In this document: piece by piece, positions 1 through 12,365 of the stretch
Layout of the letters: every line of letters begins with the position of its first letter
Numbering within the stretch: position 1 is the first letter of the stretch
Position numbers and translations under genes: made by a program
Notes under the pieces: generated by a model
The model's input: the letters and a program-made list of their open reading frames with translations, nothing else
The model's database searches: none
What the model was told of the DNA's origin: nothing
From: Xenopus tropicalis
Taxonomy: Eukaryota; Chordata; Amphibia; Anura; Pipidae
Length of the DNA stretch: 64,000 bases
Assembly: GCF_000004195.4 (NCBI RefSeq)
Contig: NC_030678.2
Coordinates: 59,055,378 to 59,119,377 of the forward strand
Direction of reading: 5' to 3'

Positions 1-842
1 TAGGGGGAGGGCCCTGGTAACCTAGTAATATGGGGCCCCATGTTTATTGATGGTTGCCCTTCCGAAAGTTATTTATAATTGGTTGGGCTCTCATTACTTG
101 TGTCTGTTTGTCTGTTCGTCGATTGTTTTTAAATGTATGTACAGTGCTGTAAATTATGTTGGCTTTAAAAATAAACATAATATTAGTAGTTTACACACTA
201 CCTCATTTCTGGTGTTCGGTGTGAGAGTGATATGTGCACCTGATTCTTTAGATTCATCTGCACTTAATTTGGAGGATGGACCAGGCCCAGATTTGTATCG
301 AGGCCACAAAGGCCTGGGCCTAGGGCGGCATAAATTTAGGGGTGGCATGCCACTCAGCTGCAAGTACAATTTGGACGGGACGTGCAAAAACCTTCAGTGT
401 GTCCTGTCCCCAGTGCTCCATGTGGGGGGGGCGGAGAATGGGGCGGCCTTTGGGTGTCCCATACTGAAATCTAGCGCTGGGAAATACCAAGCGGCACAAA
501 ACACAACTATGTAAAAGTGCATTTTGATGTAAGTACCTTTAAAAAATGGGCTTACTGCACATCTCATATTGCTCACATGCTGAAATCTTCTCTGCGATAT
601 TAAGTAAACCAGTATATTCTGTGTTGACAAGAGTGGGGTGGTATTTCTTTTGAGAGTCTGTATTGGCAAGCAGTATTGCAGTTTTTACTCATATATGGAA
701 GAAAATTAAGCAGAAAATGGCTTGTGCCCTCGACCCCCCCCCCCCCAAAAAACTGTAATCTATAAACCTTATAATTTATACTGTTTTTTAATGAAAAAAT
801 AGGCTAGAATTCCACTAAATTGGTAAATAATTATTTCTGCAG
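1..842. other. gpr143 intron (human intron 2 equivalent), 3' portion
   Basis: No exon was recognised. The stretch holds one dispersed repeat copy (280-480) and a C-run at about 735-747. The short ORFs here overlap the repeat and show no coding signature. Confidence 0.6.
280..480 (+). repeat. Dispersed repeat A, copy 1
   Basis: It shares with 21271-21519 the blocks cgaggccacaaaggcc, cctagggcgg, ataaatttaggg and tggcatgc, and a terminal block resembling gaaatccagcgctg. Both copies are in the same orientation and their middles differ. The class is unknown. Confidence 0.7.
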
Positions 843-937
843 ATGTGGATACAGCTGTTTTACAGTGCAAGTTTCTGGTGGTTATTTTGCTATGCAATTG
901 ATGCTTACCTGGTGGTTCGCAGATCAGCAGGAATAAG
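843..937 (+). CDS. gpr143: gpr143 exon (human exon 3 equivalent), TM3
   Basis: The acceptor is ttatttctgcag and the donor is AG|gtacag. It encodes [20 protein letters not shown] and continues to the RRSAGI end of TM3. It ends two bases into a Ser codon. Confidence 0.95.
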
Positions 938-3900
938 GTACAGTAATTGATGCACAGCCTGTACTACATAAATTCTTATAATAATAAATCAGTTATTCAC
1001 AAATCTCTACAAAAAAACCTGCAATATTAACTGGTTCCCATACTTGCAAATAAAGATATTAACTAGTAGTTTTGTTTTTAGTACTTCCAGCTTTAAGTAT
1101 CTTTGCGGCTATGGCACAAGGAACGTTGTTTCAATGCCACTTCTAGTAGCAGGGTCAAGCATAGTGTTACCTCAGGGGTCCTTGCCAATCTCAGATGGCC
1201 AACTTGATGCCATCCTGCACTCTGTGCTCCGTTTTTTCACATCAGAGAGGGTCAGGGGTGGCTACTTCGCAATAGCGCTCTCTGCATTAGAAGAGCTGAA
1301 ATAACGATTTCAAAATCAGAATTAAAAAATTGAATTTAAAAACCGGCTTAATTTTTCTTTGCATTTTTTTCTTCCGCTGGGATTTACATAAAATAACAGC
1401 GTAAAATCTGGTGTTCGGATGGCGAACTTCTCCATTTATTTTACACAGCTTTTTTTTCTGCAAATATCATTTTACATAGCTTAATAAATAGCCCCCAAGT
1501 GTTGATAGACCAGGGTTACTGTAAGTAGTTGGGAGTCCCTCTACATTTGGCTTTTGCACAATCTACCTGCTCATTCCATTCAGTACCGACCCCTTTCATT
1601 GGTAAATGTGCACTTTTTAGGGCAGTATGAGTCGACTGCATGGAGTCTTCTGTGCCCTATGGCCAAACGATCAAATTAAATCAGCGGGTATATGGCCCAT
1701 GGATCAATGAGCCAATGTGGTCCAGGAAAATCAAACTTTTCCAATGGAGATCTGGCCAATATAAGGCCAGCTATCAGGCAGGGTAGGCCCATCGGTGGTG
1801 CCCACATATGGGCAGATAATCAGTCTGAAGGACCTGGACTGGCAGCGGAAATCTGCCGTGTATGGTCACCTTAAGTGAACAAATTGGGCAGAGATTAACT
1901 TGTATGACCAAGTGTCTGATCACAGAGAGAAGGGGGTAAATTAAGTTTAAAAACAAGAACATGATCTGCTTTATAGATAGTAAAAAAGGAAAATGTTGAT
2001 TTCTGTTTATTTTGATCATGTTGAAAAATGTGTAAATAAGAAATATAATACCTTTTTAATCTACAGGCTACAATGAAACATGTGACTGTTCCTTACTTTT
2101 AAGACCTAGCTTAAGGTTTATTCAGATATACTTAGCTGCAAGATGTATATTATGCTGAGTCTTGCATACTAATTGTTATATGGATTCTAGTTTTTGTTTT
2201 ACAATCAATATTTCCTTCAGATTTTCTGATAAGTTCAACAAACTGTATTTGGGACAAAATAGAATTAAAATAATAATCTATTAAAATACACTTTAAATGT
2301 GCCTTTAATAACAGATACATCTGTATTAAATCAAATTTAACTGTAAAAATAAATAGATAGATGGACACAAACACACAAAATGAATGAATAGTAGATTCTT
2401 CTGCTTTTGAACTTTAGCCCAGCACAAGGCCTTATTGTAGTTTTTTATTTAATTCATCCAGCTTGGACCATGCTTTCATTCACACATAAGCTGCATGTGA
2501 CAAAGGCATCCTTCCTATTTTAAGGTCATAGCTGGCAGCACAGTAAATGACCATCTGCGATTCACATGAGCTGACATGAGAGATTGCTTTGAGATTGAAA
2601 AAGGATAAAAAGGATGTAGTATTGAGTTTAGAATTTTACTTTTCATATGACTGCACGAATGCACTAAACTATTTGCCATGGTTTGTCAATGAAAAGTATG
2701 ATAGTCACGAGAGTGCATCTCTCTGCTTACTGATTTTCTTAGTAATGCTCGGGCATATTTCTATCTACCCGGAGCAGCTTTGATTTACCTGTTTGCCCTG
2801 TGCACTGGTTTCAATCAACAAAGTTTGCTTAGCATTCTATAGTTACTTACAAATACCTTTAGATATTTAAGTTTGTATAAAGATATAGTTCATATATAGG
2901 AACCAATTGTCAATTAACCCCTATAAAAGAAAATGTTAATGTTTTTTCAGCACAATTGTTTTGTATCACATGATGACATGGGGCCTGGCACTGATGCTCT
3001 GCATCGAAGGTGTGGCTATGCTTTATTATCCTTCCGTTTCCAAGTAAGTATTTCATGTCAGCATGTAATTTCATGTTTTGCAAGTATTTAAGTGTTTGAA
3101 AGCAAACATCTTTTTAGTTGCTATGGGTTACTGCACCTGGGCAAAATGTTGTGCCTTTTATTACCTATGGGGATTGGGTAATCTGACACCTGCCTGTCCA
3201 ACACCTTAATCCAAATGTTTATATGGAAACACTCCTTCTTCCTTTTGGTGAAGGCTTCCTCTAGATGTCAGAACATTGTTGTTGAGATTTGCTTCTATTC
3301 AGCCATAAGGCTGATGCCACACTTAGCGTGCCTGCACCCAAATGAATTGAATACGCTCGGGTGCAGGCACATGTAGCCGATATCTGCCGAAGATGTAAAG
3401 TCTCGCTTTTTTTGGCGGATATCAGCTACATGTGCCTGCACCTGAGTATATTTCATTCATTCGGGTGCAGGCACAAGGTAGGGTAAATGTACAGTAGTGG
3501 GGCTGATGCCACACGGGCATATTCTCTGCAAGCTTAAAAACGCTTGCAGAGAATACGCCCATGTGGCATCAGCCTAAAAGTATTGATGAGGTTGGGCAGT
3601 TTGCTTTCCAGTTGATCGAGCAGATGTTCATTTGGTTTAGCACAGGGCTCTGTGAAAATTTTAAATTTATAATTGTATAATAGTTTGGAATAGGGTCCCT
3701 TAGTGCCATTAAATGCAAACCTTAAAAATAGCCCTAGAACATTGTTTGCTGCTTACCTATTCTCCTATCAAGTAGTGCACATATGATTTTAAAAGGGAAG
3801 ACCAGATACACTACTTTTGGCCATATAATATGTGTATATGTTTATAAATCTTAAAAATAAGCGTAATCAGTGCTAAAACATCTGATATAACCTTCTAGTA

Positions 3901-6900
3901 AGCAATAAAACACACCCAGAATTAAATATATTTACATATATTAGATATATATAAAGATAGCCAACTCATCATCAATTCAGCACAACTGAGGAACCCCACA
4001 ATCTTCAGGTTTCCGAAGCAAGCAGTAATCCAACATTCCTGGCACCCATTCATGGGTCAGAGGCTACTAAACGTAGGTGGAACCTCTAATTTTATTCTAG
4101 AGATCTGAGGGGACTTTAACCAACTGACTGCAATATAGTTTCAATTATCATGTTCAAATCAGCAGAAAGTCAGAAATTCTCAGCATGACCTTTGTACCTC
4201 TTCTAAGCCCAATTCTGTGAATTTTGCATTTGATTCTGTTTGCTAAAGCCTGGCCATTAAGAATGTTTGCTGGGTAACCATAACCTGTGTTTTCTAGAGA
4301 ATATTAGTATCACAGTATATGAAGCTCATAGGACTTTGGACTCCTTCAGTTTACAATAATTGTCTCAGAATGTGCTAATCTTACTAAACACAGCTTCATG
4401 AGCCTTTAACCTTAAACTATACAGTGACTATGCTACTGTGGGAGGAGGGGATACCGCACCATGATCTCATCTTAAGAAAGGAGGATGGCGAGTATGTCTC
4501 ACTGCCCATTGCGTTATAATTACACCACTGAAAATACAGGAAACACTACTAATTCTAAGAGTGGGATATAACACACTACGGGGAACATTTACGAATCCAC
4601 GAATGTCCAAAAAGCGCCTGAATGCGTTTTTTTCGTAATGATCGGTATTTTGCGATTTTTTTTCGTAAATTGTTGCAACTTTTTCGTAGCTGTTACGAGT
4701 TTTTCGTAAATTGTCGCGCCTTTTTCGTAGCCATCGCGCCGAGTATGAAAGTTTCGGATTCATTCAAGCTTCAGTATCGTGACTTTCCTTGGGCCAGGTT
4801 GGAGCTGCAGAGTGCCATTGAGTCCTATGGGAGGCTTCCAAAATCATGCAAAGTCTGAAAGTTTTGCCTGCCGTTTACGAGAGCTTAATACGAAAAATTC
4901 ACGACAATATACGAGCAAATCGTAACGGCTATGAAAAAGTTGCGAAAATTCGCGCAACAAATACGAAAAAGTCGCAAAATGTTCGTTTCCAATCCAAATT
5001 TTTCCCATTCGGAGTCGAATTCGTGGATTAGTAAATCAGCCCCTACGGGTAATTTACAAATTACAGGCCAGGAAGCAAAGTACAAAAAAATGGGCACAAA
5101 GTTTCATTTTTTTTTTTCACATATGCAACCTGTATGGGGTACGAAGGTCTATTCCCCACTTGAATATAGAGCAGGCTGCAGGGAAGGTGTGTAGTTGTCC
5201 CAAACCCTACTTCATAACATGTGTGTCATTAATACAAGTTAGGGAGGGCAAGCAGGTGCGAAAAAAGGAGGAGGCATATTTATCAAAATTTAGAAAAAAA
5301 AACAAAAACTCACCAAACAAATGAAACGTGCACAGATTTATTAAAAATTTGATTGATGAAAAGTGTGAAAAAACTGAATTTGAAAAATTTGTGAACTCTC
5401 CCCCTTGAAATGTTATTTTGAAAATATAGTGAATGTTAAATTGTTTTTATTTCAGTTGTGAAAACGGACTAGAACATGCAATCCCTCATTATGTCACAAC
5501 CTATGCGCCACTTCTTATTGTAATGTTCGCTAATCCAATCCTCTTTAGGAGAACAGTCGCTGCAGGTAAGAGTATTTTAGATACTATTAGCCCTTGTAGA
5601 CATAATCTCATTTTTAGTAATTCAATAGATATTATTTTAAATGCAGTAAAGGGGGGAGTTTCTTATTGATAGTTAGCAGTTACTTACCATGCCAAGTAGT
5701 AAATTGTTTAATGCAATGTTGTACTTATAATTACTGTACAGTTACTAAAAACTGTAACCGTTAGACAAAGTGTGAAAAAAATGGCAGTTCTGGTTAACAA
5801 ATTGGTAAGTTTTGCTGCATTTTAAGAAACTTTAATACGGGACAACAAAACATCTGAAATTGCATTACCATTATCAGTGGTAAAACCACATATAGCATGG
5901 CATCACATAGGCATCACATTTGTGTTGCATAGTAGCCTGGAGATAAATCATATGCCTAACTGCAGGTTACTACACAATGCATGTATGTCGCTCCATGATG
6001 CATTATTTTACTATCTACAATTTACTCTTATGTCAGCGGGAGATTAAGCATGGGGAGCAGAATGTCCCTTCTGCCAGGGCTATACACACAAAAAAAAACA
6101 CGTGCAAAATCCCTTGGGTGCATTTTTGCATATAAGGATAGAAATAAGGAGAGAGGATATAATACAATATAAAATAATTTGCAAACAAATACAGTGCTCA
6201 TGCTGTTTTTGTTATTAAATTACCCCTTTATACCATGCATTAAATGAATGTCAATTTTTAGTTGCTTCTTTACTGAAAGGAAGACAAGGGATTTATACAG
6301 AAAATGAAAGACGGCTGGGGACAGAAATTCAGCTCCGTTTTTTCAAGATTATGTTGGTGTTTATGATCTGGTAAGTAATAACTTTTTGAATGTGTTTTAT
6401 ACTTTGCTTTGATTTTAAGAAATATGCAAACATAAGGAAATACTAGAATAAGGAGGGCTTCAGGAGGAATTTGCATGTGCTTCTGCATGACCACAGTGTT
6501 AAGATAAGGGCCACACAAGTTGTGCCTCAGTTTCTCTCTGCCTGAGCTCCCATCTGCTCCTTTGTGTATCTGAACCGACAGACAGAAAATACAGGCAGAA
6601 AGAAGTCAAGGCACAATCCTGTGTGCCCTTTCACCTTAAAGTTGCTCATCTGAAACATAACTGCAAAAAGCTGTTTTTTCTTTCTTATTTCTTAGGCTAA
6701 TTCTTCATGGGGTGAATTCTCATATGCAGTTTCATGCTGAATTCCACTTATTGTGCCTCACTCGGGCTGATGCAATGGTTCCCGGTGCAGGCACAACAAT
6801 CAGATTTTTAAAGAGAGTAGGGGCAAATTCTTGAACTGCGCTTGGCATTAGCCTTAAGCTTTTGCCACAGTGGGCTGATTCTCAGCCTGTTGAAAAACAC

Positions 6901-9900
6901 AGGCCGAGAATCAGCCCCCATGATGGCACCAGTCTCCTGCCTTGCTTGCACCCGGAAGCAGTATTCACCTGGGTGCAGGCAGATGTGGCAGGTATTGGCT
7001 GTGAAATGTGAACTCTCACATTCTTTTTGCTGATATCCATCATGTCCGCCTGCACCCTGCCTGGGAGGAGACAATGCTTCAGGGTGCAGGCAAGGCAGGA
7101 GGCTGGTGCCAGCGTAGGGGATGATTCTCTGGAATCAGCCCTGTGTAGCACTAGCTTTCAAATAAATAGGGCAGACAGGGAAATTTAAATTACTCCAAAT
7201 TTGGTATTTAGATTACCAGTTGACAGATAATCCCCCTATATAATGGATTTATGCATATTTTAAATTGGTAATTTATTTCCCTACCTTGCATGTTTGGACA
7301 TGGAGTGCTGCTGGATTAGTCATTTCTGTGGGGGATGAAAGTGTCCCTCTTACTCAAATGGTCATTCAAGGGTTATTTAAGAAGAGATTTCCTTTTACTA
7401 TGTAGTTAAACTTTTGTTATCCCAAATGGTATGTTAAGGTGCCCATACACAGGTAGATTAAGCTGCTGATTCAGCTCATTCAGACTAAGTCAGCAGCTTC
7501 TTTGCCCATGTATGGGGCCCTCTGAAGCGCCTGGCCGACTGACGCCTGGTTGTAAATTGTCCAGATGTTGATTGGGCAGGTTTAATTTTTAAATTTTGTT
7601 GGGGCCTGTATTTCTGTCGCTGTGATCCAATTGAAGAAGGGTATATCTGGTCATATGTCCAGCTTTAGATGTTTATAATGTTCTGTAGATTGTGTAAGAA
7701 CCTATATGGTTTATAGTCAATTGCTAAAAAGTAAGTGTACATAATTATTAAGGGACTTGTTTGAACCTAGTTCTGCACAGCTCACTTTATGACTTAATGA
7801 AATGGAATCAGTCAGATCGGCCAAACTGAGCAAGATGTCTCATATGGTGGCCTTGCTCGAAGGAACAGATCTTGCAATGTATTTCCAGCTTAAACAAACA
7901 CTGCTTGATTAGAAGTGCATGCTAAATTAAAATTATTTAAAGAAGAGTTTTTGATGAGACTATTCCTTTAAGTGTAAGCTTTCCATGAAATTCTCAAAGA
8001 ACTGAAACATAAAAAACAAGTGTTTAAAATTAGGAAAAGAATTCACTCTGCTTTTCATTTTGTTCATAACATAACTCTTTTGTTCTGTTTTATCAGTTGG
8101 ACAGCCAATATTATCAATGAGACCCTTTTGTTCTACCTGGAAATGCAGCCAGACATCAACACAGATCAGCTGAAAAATGTCAGGAATGCTGCTCTCATCA
8201 CATGGTTTATAATGGTAAGTCAAGCATGATTTTAATTACCGAGGATCCTATAATTAATTACATCTGCAGTACTTTAGCTGTTTCCTGTTGTTGCTCCTGG
8301 CTGCATGTAGCTCAATTTATTGGTATATTCATGATACATTAAAACATCTGTATGAGTAGTCAAATCAAAACAGATAATGGTTATAGTAAATGTATTTACT
8401 AGGTGAAGGCATGTGATTGGATGGGGATGCAGTTTTTTTTAGTTGTATTTGCTTTAGAAAGCAGCAAAATATTGAGGGATTTTTCCACTACAGATTAGAG
8501 AACATAACTGCAAGTGCTATTACCACTTGCCAACAAAGTCTTGGATAACATGACTTGCTGGATTTTAGTGTAGTAATTTTACTTTAAATGCTATGTATAC
8601 CCTCGAGTTTACCATATTGCAATACCTTTGCCTGCATAGATTTAGGTACTCCTCCAAGAAATAAATAAAAACTCATGTAACTCTAAAGCAATAAACAGCT
8701 ATTACATTATTTGTGGGGGTACACACCCACAGGATTGCTAGTGTTGGACTGAAAGTTCCTGTGGGTCCTTTGCCTTTTCTGGAACGCAGAGCCTTAACTC
8801 TCTTCATATCCAGGAATGAGAAAGACAGTAAAGTGTTAATTTAGAACTCTGTGATGGGGTCAGGGAACAGACAGAAGCCAATTTATTGCTATAGATAAGT
8901 GGGATAATCCAGGGAGGCTGATAATTGTATAGGTCTAGCAATGCTTGTTCCTCAGAAAGAATTTACACATGTAAATAGGAGAGCCAATAGATAGATTCTC
9001 CAAAACTACAATATAATCTTGGCTGTAAACTGCAATGGGATGGGTAGGTTTGGCCTGCACACTGTCTGCCTGTTCTATTGTCTGCATTGTGTGTATTCAC
9101 TGCATTGCTCTACTCTTAGGGCAACAGCACATGGTAAGAATTTTTGGCCACATTTGTGCTACATCGGGTGGCATATACCTTGATTTCTTTTTCTTTGAAA
9201 AAGGTACTTGCTTGGTTTAGTTTTTAGCAGAGTGGGCTGCTGTCATCTTTCCCTACCTATCTAGGCATCGCCAAGCATTAAAAATGTCCTTGCAAAGTGG
9301 AGATCATCTGACAGGAAATAATGCAGTTCCAACTGTAACAGGAAGAAGTATAGAAGTAAAAGACAGAACTTTGTCCATTAATTGGCTGATGTGACGTAAC
9401 ATGTATGCATGCCCTTAGTTTGTTTGTGTGCACTGTGAATCGTATGATCCCAGGGGGCAGCCATTAGTACTTAAAATGGACATTTTTTATTTAGAATTAC
9501 CCCATGGCACATACAGGTATTTGATCCCTTATCCAGAAACCCATTATCCAGAAAGCTCAGAATTACGGAAAGCCCGTCTCCCATAGACTCCATTTTAATC
9601 AAATAATTCAGAATTTTTAAACTGATTTCCTTTTTCTCTGTAGAAATAAAACAGTACCTTGTAATTGATACAAATGATCCTTATTGGATGCAAAAAAAAC
9701 TATTGGGTTTAATTAATTACTTTTATTGATTTTTTAGTAGACTTAAGGTATGGAGATCCAAATTATGGAGAGACCCCTTATCCGGATTACCCTTGGTCAT
9801 AAACATTCTGGATAACAGGTCCTATACCTGTACTAACATCTAGAGAAGTTATATCATAATGTGAAGATGACACTGTGCTTTATGGGCTATTGGCGGTAGC

Positions 9901-12048
9901 AATTAACTGCTAATAGGGTTACAAAGATTTAAATAGGGTATGAAAAGAAGAGGTGGGACAAATGTTATTGCTATCTTTATTTTCTATGGTCCACACTCAA
10001 AATAACGTCTGTCTCTGAAGAAAGTATTCAATTATAAATAATGTTTTGAGACTGCATAATTCCTCCATATTTCCATTAGATTTGTAGAACAGTTTAAATA
10101 TTAAATATATGTGGATTTACTGTTGTTTATTTATTTTGTTTTTCCTAATTTGCCTATGGGGCCCTTTACTAATTATTGATTTTGATGACATTGCAGGGTA
10201 TACTGAATCCAATGCAAGGCTTTCTCTTCACTCTGGCTTTCTATGGGTGGACAGGATGGAATGTTGATTTTAATTTCAGACAGAAGGAAACAGCTTGGGA
10301 ACGAGTGTCCACATCTACAATAACTGAAACTGCACACAATGGCACCAATGGATCTTTCCTGGATTACCCTGGCTATATACAGAACCAAAACAAGACTGAA
10401 ATTGGAAACAGCCAACAAACAGATGAAGCTCTGAGCATACTGTCTGAAGGTAATGGGAGTATAGTGGAACGACTGAACAGGAACTCCCCCATTTATCAAG
10501 GATGGTAGTTTGTTGATGTCATTTCACATCTAGGCAATTATTCCAGCCTTGAATACTTTGGTATAGTATTTGTGCTTCCTTTGGCAGACAAGCAGTCATA
10601 AAACCTTCACAATAAAACAAATAATGTGCTATGGAGAAGCAATTGCAATGGCTGAACTTAAAACACAATCTCATACTCCATTATACAGTTGCCTATTGGA
10701 AAAATAATAAACCTGTGTCTCAATTTAACATTTTGTAACAGATAATTTGAGTGCATGTTGCCTGCCACTGATGTTGTGTAATCAAGATGGGATATAAAGC
10801 CCTTTTTAAGTCTCTGCATCTTTTGCTGTACTCAGGGAAATAATATGGCTGAATAGGACTAGTCCATAAACAGAAATAACTTTGGATGTTAATGGGATAG
10901 AGGAAGATATGGTAATTTGCTATTTCAATAAAATATTTTTTGTACACATGTAGTGTTTAAGTTTGGTTCATAAATGTTTTGCATGGTTAATGATTGGGGC
11001 AGACTAACTGAAAACTCCAAAATTTAAAAAAGCAACACAGACATTTTTATCACAGAAACCCCCAGCCCCCAAAGGGAACCTAATATCTACACTAGAAAAC
11101 CAATGCATATAACCTCTAATCTTTTACTTGTGGTGTAGAGAGTTAAAATCTTCGAATAATTAGGCCACCAGGAAGGAAGGATCTGATGTTAGTGCAGTTT
11201 TTCGTTACCTAAGGTGGAGGCCAGGGCACACCGATGAAATAGGTAATCTGTTGGCCCAATTTTCCTTTTGGCTGAAATCTCACCAGGGGCAGATCAAAGA
11301 AGACAAGTATTTTGGGATCAGCAAACAAACTGGTTGGGTGAAAATAACTTGAATTGTTATAACTTTGCTTTTGTGTAATTCCTACTGTAGCATTTGTTTG
11401 ATAATTCTATGCAATCAGGCCTGTACTGGGATTGAAAACAGGCAATGGCATTTCAAGTACACAGAGACCCAAACAGCCCCCCACCAACCCACTAAATTGT
11501 GAATATCTATGGCATCTTAAATTAGCCCCTATGGCATTTGCCAAAATTCACAGATCGCCGGTCCGGACCTGTATACAATAGAACAGGGACAGTCAGGGGC
11601 TCCATTGCAGTGGGGACTGCTGGAATACAACAATTTTAAATCTGCCAACAGTGCTATTTCTGACATCATTTCTTCAGGTTGGGCAAAGATCCATGTTTAT
11701 ACTGATAAGTATCATGCTCAGTCACTTAAAAAAAGAGCCTTGGAAAACAATTGCAGGTGTTGGTATGTGTCCTTTTGTTGCCTTAAGCTGGTTGGAAGGG
11801 CAGAGGGGCTGGAGATTTTATGGAGGTCCCACACATTAAACTAAAATTATACATAAAAGCAATCCAAGTCAATTATAATGCAGCCTTTTGGTTAAGTCAA
11901 CGGACTTTAGCACATGAAGGTGAGACAATGTTCTTTTATTTTGCTAGGTTCTGATGCTAGCACAATTGAGATCCACATATCCAATGAGCTGCCAAACTTA
12001 GATGACATTGAGGCTGATGAGGAATCTCTGGAAAACGAGGAAGCCTAA
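843..12048 (+). CDS. gpr143: gpr143 (ocular albinism 1 GPCR), 3' seven coding exons, 5' part outside window
   Basis: Joined exons 843-937, 2951-3043, 5456-5565, 6262-6370, 8097-8214, 10197-10449 and 11948-12048 give 879 nt (292 aa plus stop). The phases are consistent and all introns are GT-AG. The product aligns by eye along its whole length with human GPR143, a pigment-cell receptor of melanosomes and endolysosomes that controls melanosome biogenesis and size. The segment covers TM3 to the C-terminus. The start codon, TM1 and TM2 lie upstream of the window, since the first exon here opens at MWIQLFYS. Two sorting signals known in the human protein are present: a dileucine in the third cytosolic loop (ASLLKGRQG) and a Trp-Glu pair in the tail (TAWERV). 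The tail ends in an acidic stretch (EESLENEEA) unlike the human ending. The identification rests on remembered homology, but length, motifs and intron phases all agree. Confidence 0.96.
938..2950. other. gpr143 intron between TM3 and TM4 exons
   Basis: No exon was seen. 1044-1304 is open for 86 codons but matches nothing I know. Sequence near 1480-1497 ends ttaataaatagccccc, typical of a frog MITE terminus, so part of this block is probably repeat. 1876-2950 is AT-rich with nothing recognisable. Confidence 0.5.
1660..1874 (-). repeat. Dispersed repeat B (GGTGGCCATACAC-type end)
   Basis: It ends cgtgtatggtcacctta, the reverse of the taaggtggccatacac start shared with the blocks near 7433, 30272 and 47153. 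It is degenerate and its boundaries are approximate. Confidence 0.5.
2951..3043 (+). CDS. gpr143: gpr143 exon (human exon 4 equivalent), TM4
   Basis: The acceptor is gttttttcag and the donor is AA|gtaagt. The first base completes Ser. It then encodes a hydrophobic TM4 segment with [17 protein letters not shown] and ends YYPSVS. Confidence 0.95.
3306..3577. repeat. Foldback MITE C with terminal taaggctgatgccaca repeats
   Basis: The left end taaggctgatgccacac is the reverse complement of the right end gtggcatcagcctaa. Internal inverted blocks of gcctgcacc/gggtgcaggcac flank a central palindrome around 3400. A second hairpin occupies about 3499-3575. Confidence 0.75.
4568..5045. repeat. MITE D, palindromic, ends near gaatccacgaat
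   Basis: The left end carries acgaatccacgaat and the right end attcgtggattagtaaat. Many internal ttttcgtaa and ttacgaaaa blocks are mutually inverted. The open frames inside are by-products of the inverted arms. Confidence 0.65.
5456..5565 (+). CDS. gpr143: gpr143 exon (human exon 5 equivalent), TM5
   Basis: The acceptor is tttatttcag and the donor is G|gtaaga. It encodes [20 protein letters not shown] and the [11 protein letters not shown] end of TM5, matching the human extracellular loop 2 and TM5 sequence closely. Confidence 0.95.
6262..6370 (+). CDS. gpr143: gpr143 exon (human exon 6 equivalent), cytosolic loop 3 and start of TM6
   Basis: The acceptor is caatttttag and the donor is TG|gtaagt. 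It encodes [17 protein letters not shown], the conserved third cytosolic loop with the lysosomal/melanosomal dileucine, followed by [11 protein letters not shown] of TM6. Confidence 0.95.
6690..7160. repeat. Region related to foldback MITE C, diverged
   Basis: It contains the ggtgcaggca, gcctgcacc and ggctgattctcagcc hairpin modules also found at 3306-3577. Overlapping open frames on both strands follow from the palindromes. The boundaries are approximate. Confidence 0.55.
7433..7670 (+). repeat. Dispersed repeat B, second copy
   Basis: It starts taaggtgcccatacac and contains a ttaagctgctgattc block and an inverted gcagcttct. It resembles the block at 30272-30530. Confidence 0.5.
8097..8214 (+). 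CDS. gpr143: gpr143 exon (human exon 7 equivalent), TM6 to TM7
   Basis: The acceptor is ttttatcag and the donor is ATG|gtaagt. It encodes [20 protein letters not shown] and ends ITWFIM in phase 0. Confidence 0.95.
9512..9832 (+). repeat. CAGGTATGGG-family MITE, copy 1
   Basis: It is flanked by TA. The left terminus is caggtatttgatccctt and the right terminus is aacaggtcctatacctg. The interior has the family blocks ccatagactccattttaat, ctctgtagaaataaaacag and gtacctt. It lies in the gpr143 intron before the 10197 exon. Confidence 0.85.
10197..10449 (+). CDS. gpr143: gpr143 exon (human exon 8 equivalent), TM7 and most of the C-tail
   Basis: The acceptor is gacattgcag and the donor is G|gtaatg. 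It opens [20 protein letters not shown] (end of TM7), then a hydrophilic tail with the Trp-Glu sorting motif and the conserved [11 protein letters not shown]. If the intron were retained, an in-frame stop would follow at about 10508. Confidence 0.95.
10450..11947. other. Last gpr143 intron
   Basis: No exon was seen. 11405-11600 (gcctgtactgggattg to gccggtccggacctg) looks repeat-like. The open frames at 11605-11844 are unrecognised and are not bounded by convincing splice sites. Confidence 0.5.
11948..12048 (+). CDS. gpr143: gpr143 terminal coding exon
   Basis: The acceptor is attttgctag. It opens [10 protein letters not shown], identical to the human sequence over this stretch, then diverges into an acidic end ([17 protein letters not shown]) before TAA at 12046-12048. 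Confidence 0.93.
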
Positions 12049-12365
12049 AACCGGTGAACATATTTTCAAAGTAGATCGTTATCAGTATCCTGATGCTTGG
12101 TTGTCCTATAAGGAAAATAACCACGTGTTATTAGTCTTCCTAGTTTCAGTTTTATACATGCACCCCATCTGTATGTGGCACTTTCACTTTATAGCTTAGT
12201 AATACAAAAAACAGAAAATAAAAATGCACTGTTGAAGGTTTAAGTAACCTTTAAAATGAAGAGTTCAGAGTCTCAGATCAAATTCTGACACAATTTGTGA
12301 CTGGTTGTGTTTTTCTATTTTTAATATTCTGTGGTTGCCAAATAAAACTGTATACATTCTTGGTT
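12049..12365 (+). other. gpr143: gpr143 3' untranslated region
   Basis: AT-rich sequence follows the stop codon. AATAAA occurs at 12341-12346, with a weaker A-rich candidate near 12217. Cleavage is predicted 10-25 nt after 12346. The 65-codon ORF in this stretch shows no homology I recognise. Confidence 0.7.
12341..12346 (+). terminator. gpr143: Poly(A) signal of gpr143
   Basis: Canonical AATAAA about 290 nt after the stop, followed within 30 nt by a T/G-rich stretch (cattcttggttttacc). The G-rich minisatellite begins about 80 bp further on. Confidence 0.7.

Noticed and set aside
1044..1304. 86-codon + strand open frame in a gpr143 intron
   Set aside because: No homology or domain that I recognise, no splice partners in phase, and adjacent sequence looks like a MITE end.
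10173..10499. 108-codon - strand open frame
   Set aside because: It is the antisense shadow of the conserved gpr143 exon at 10197-10449.
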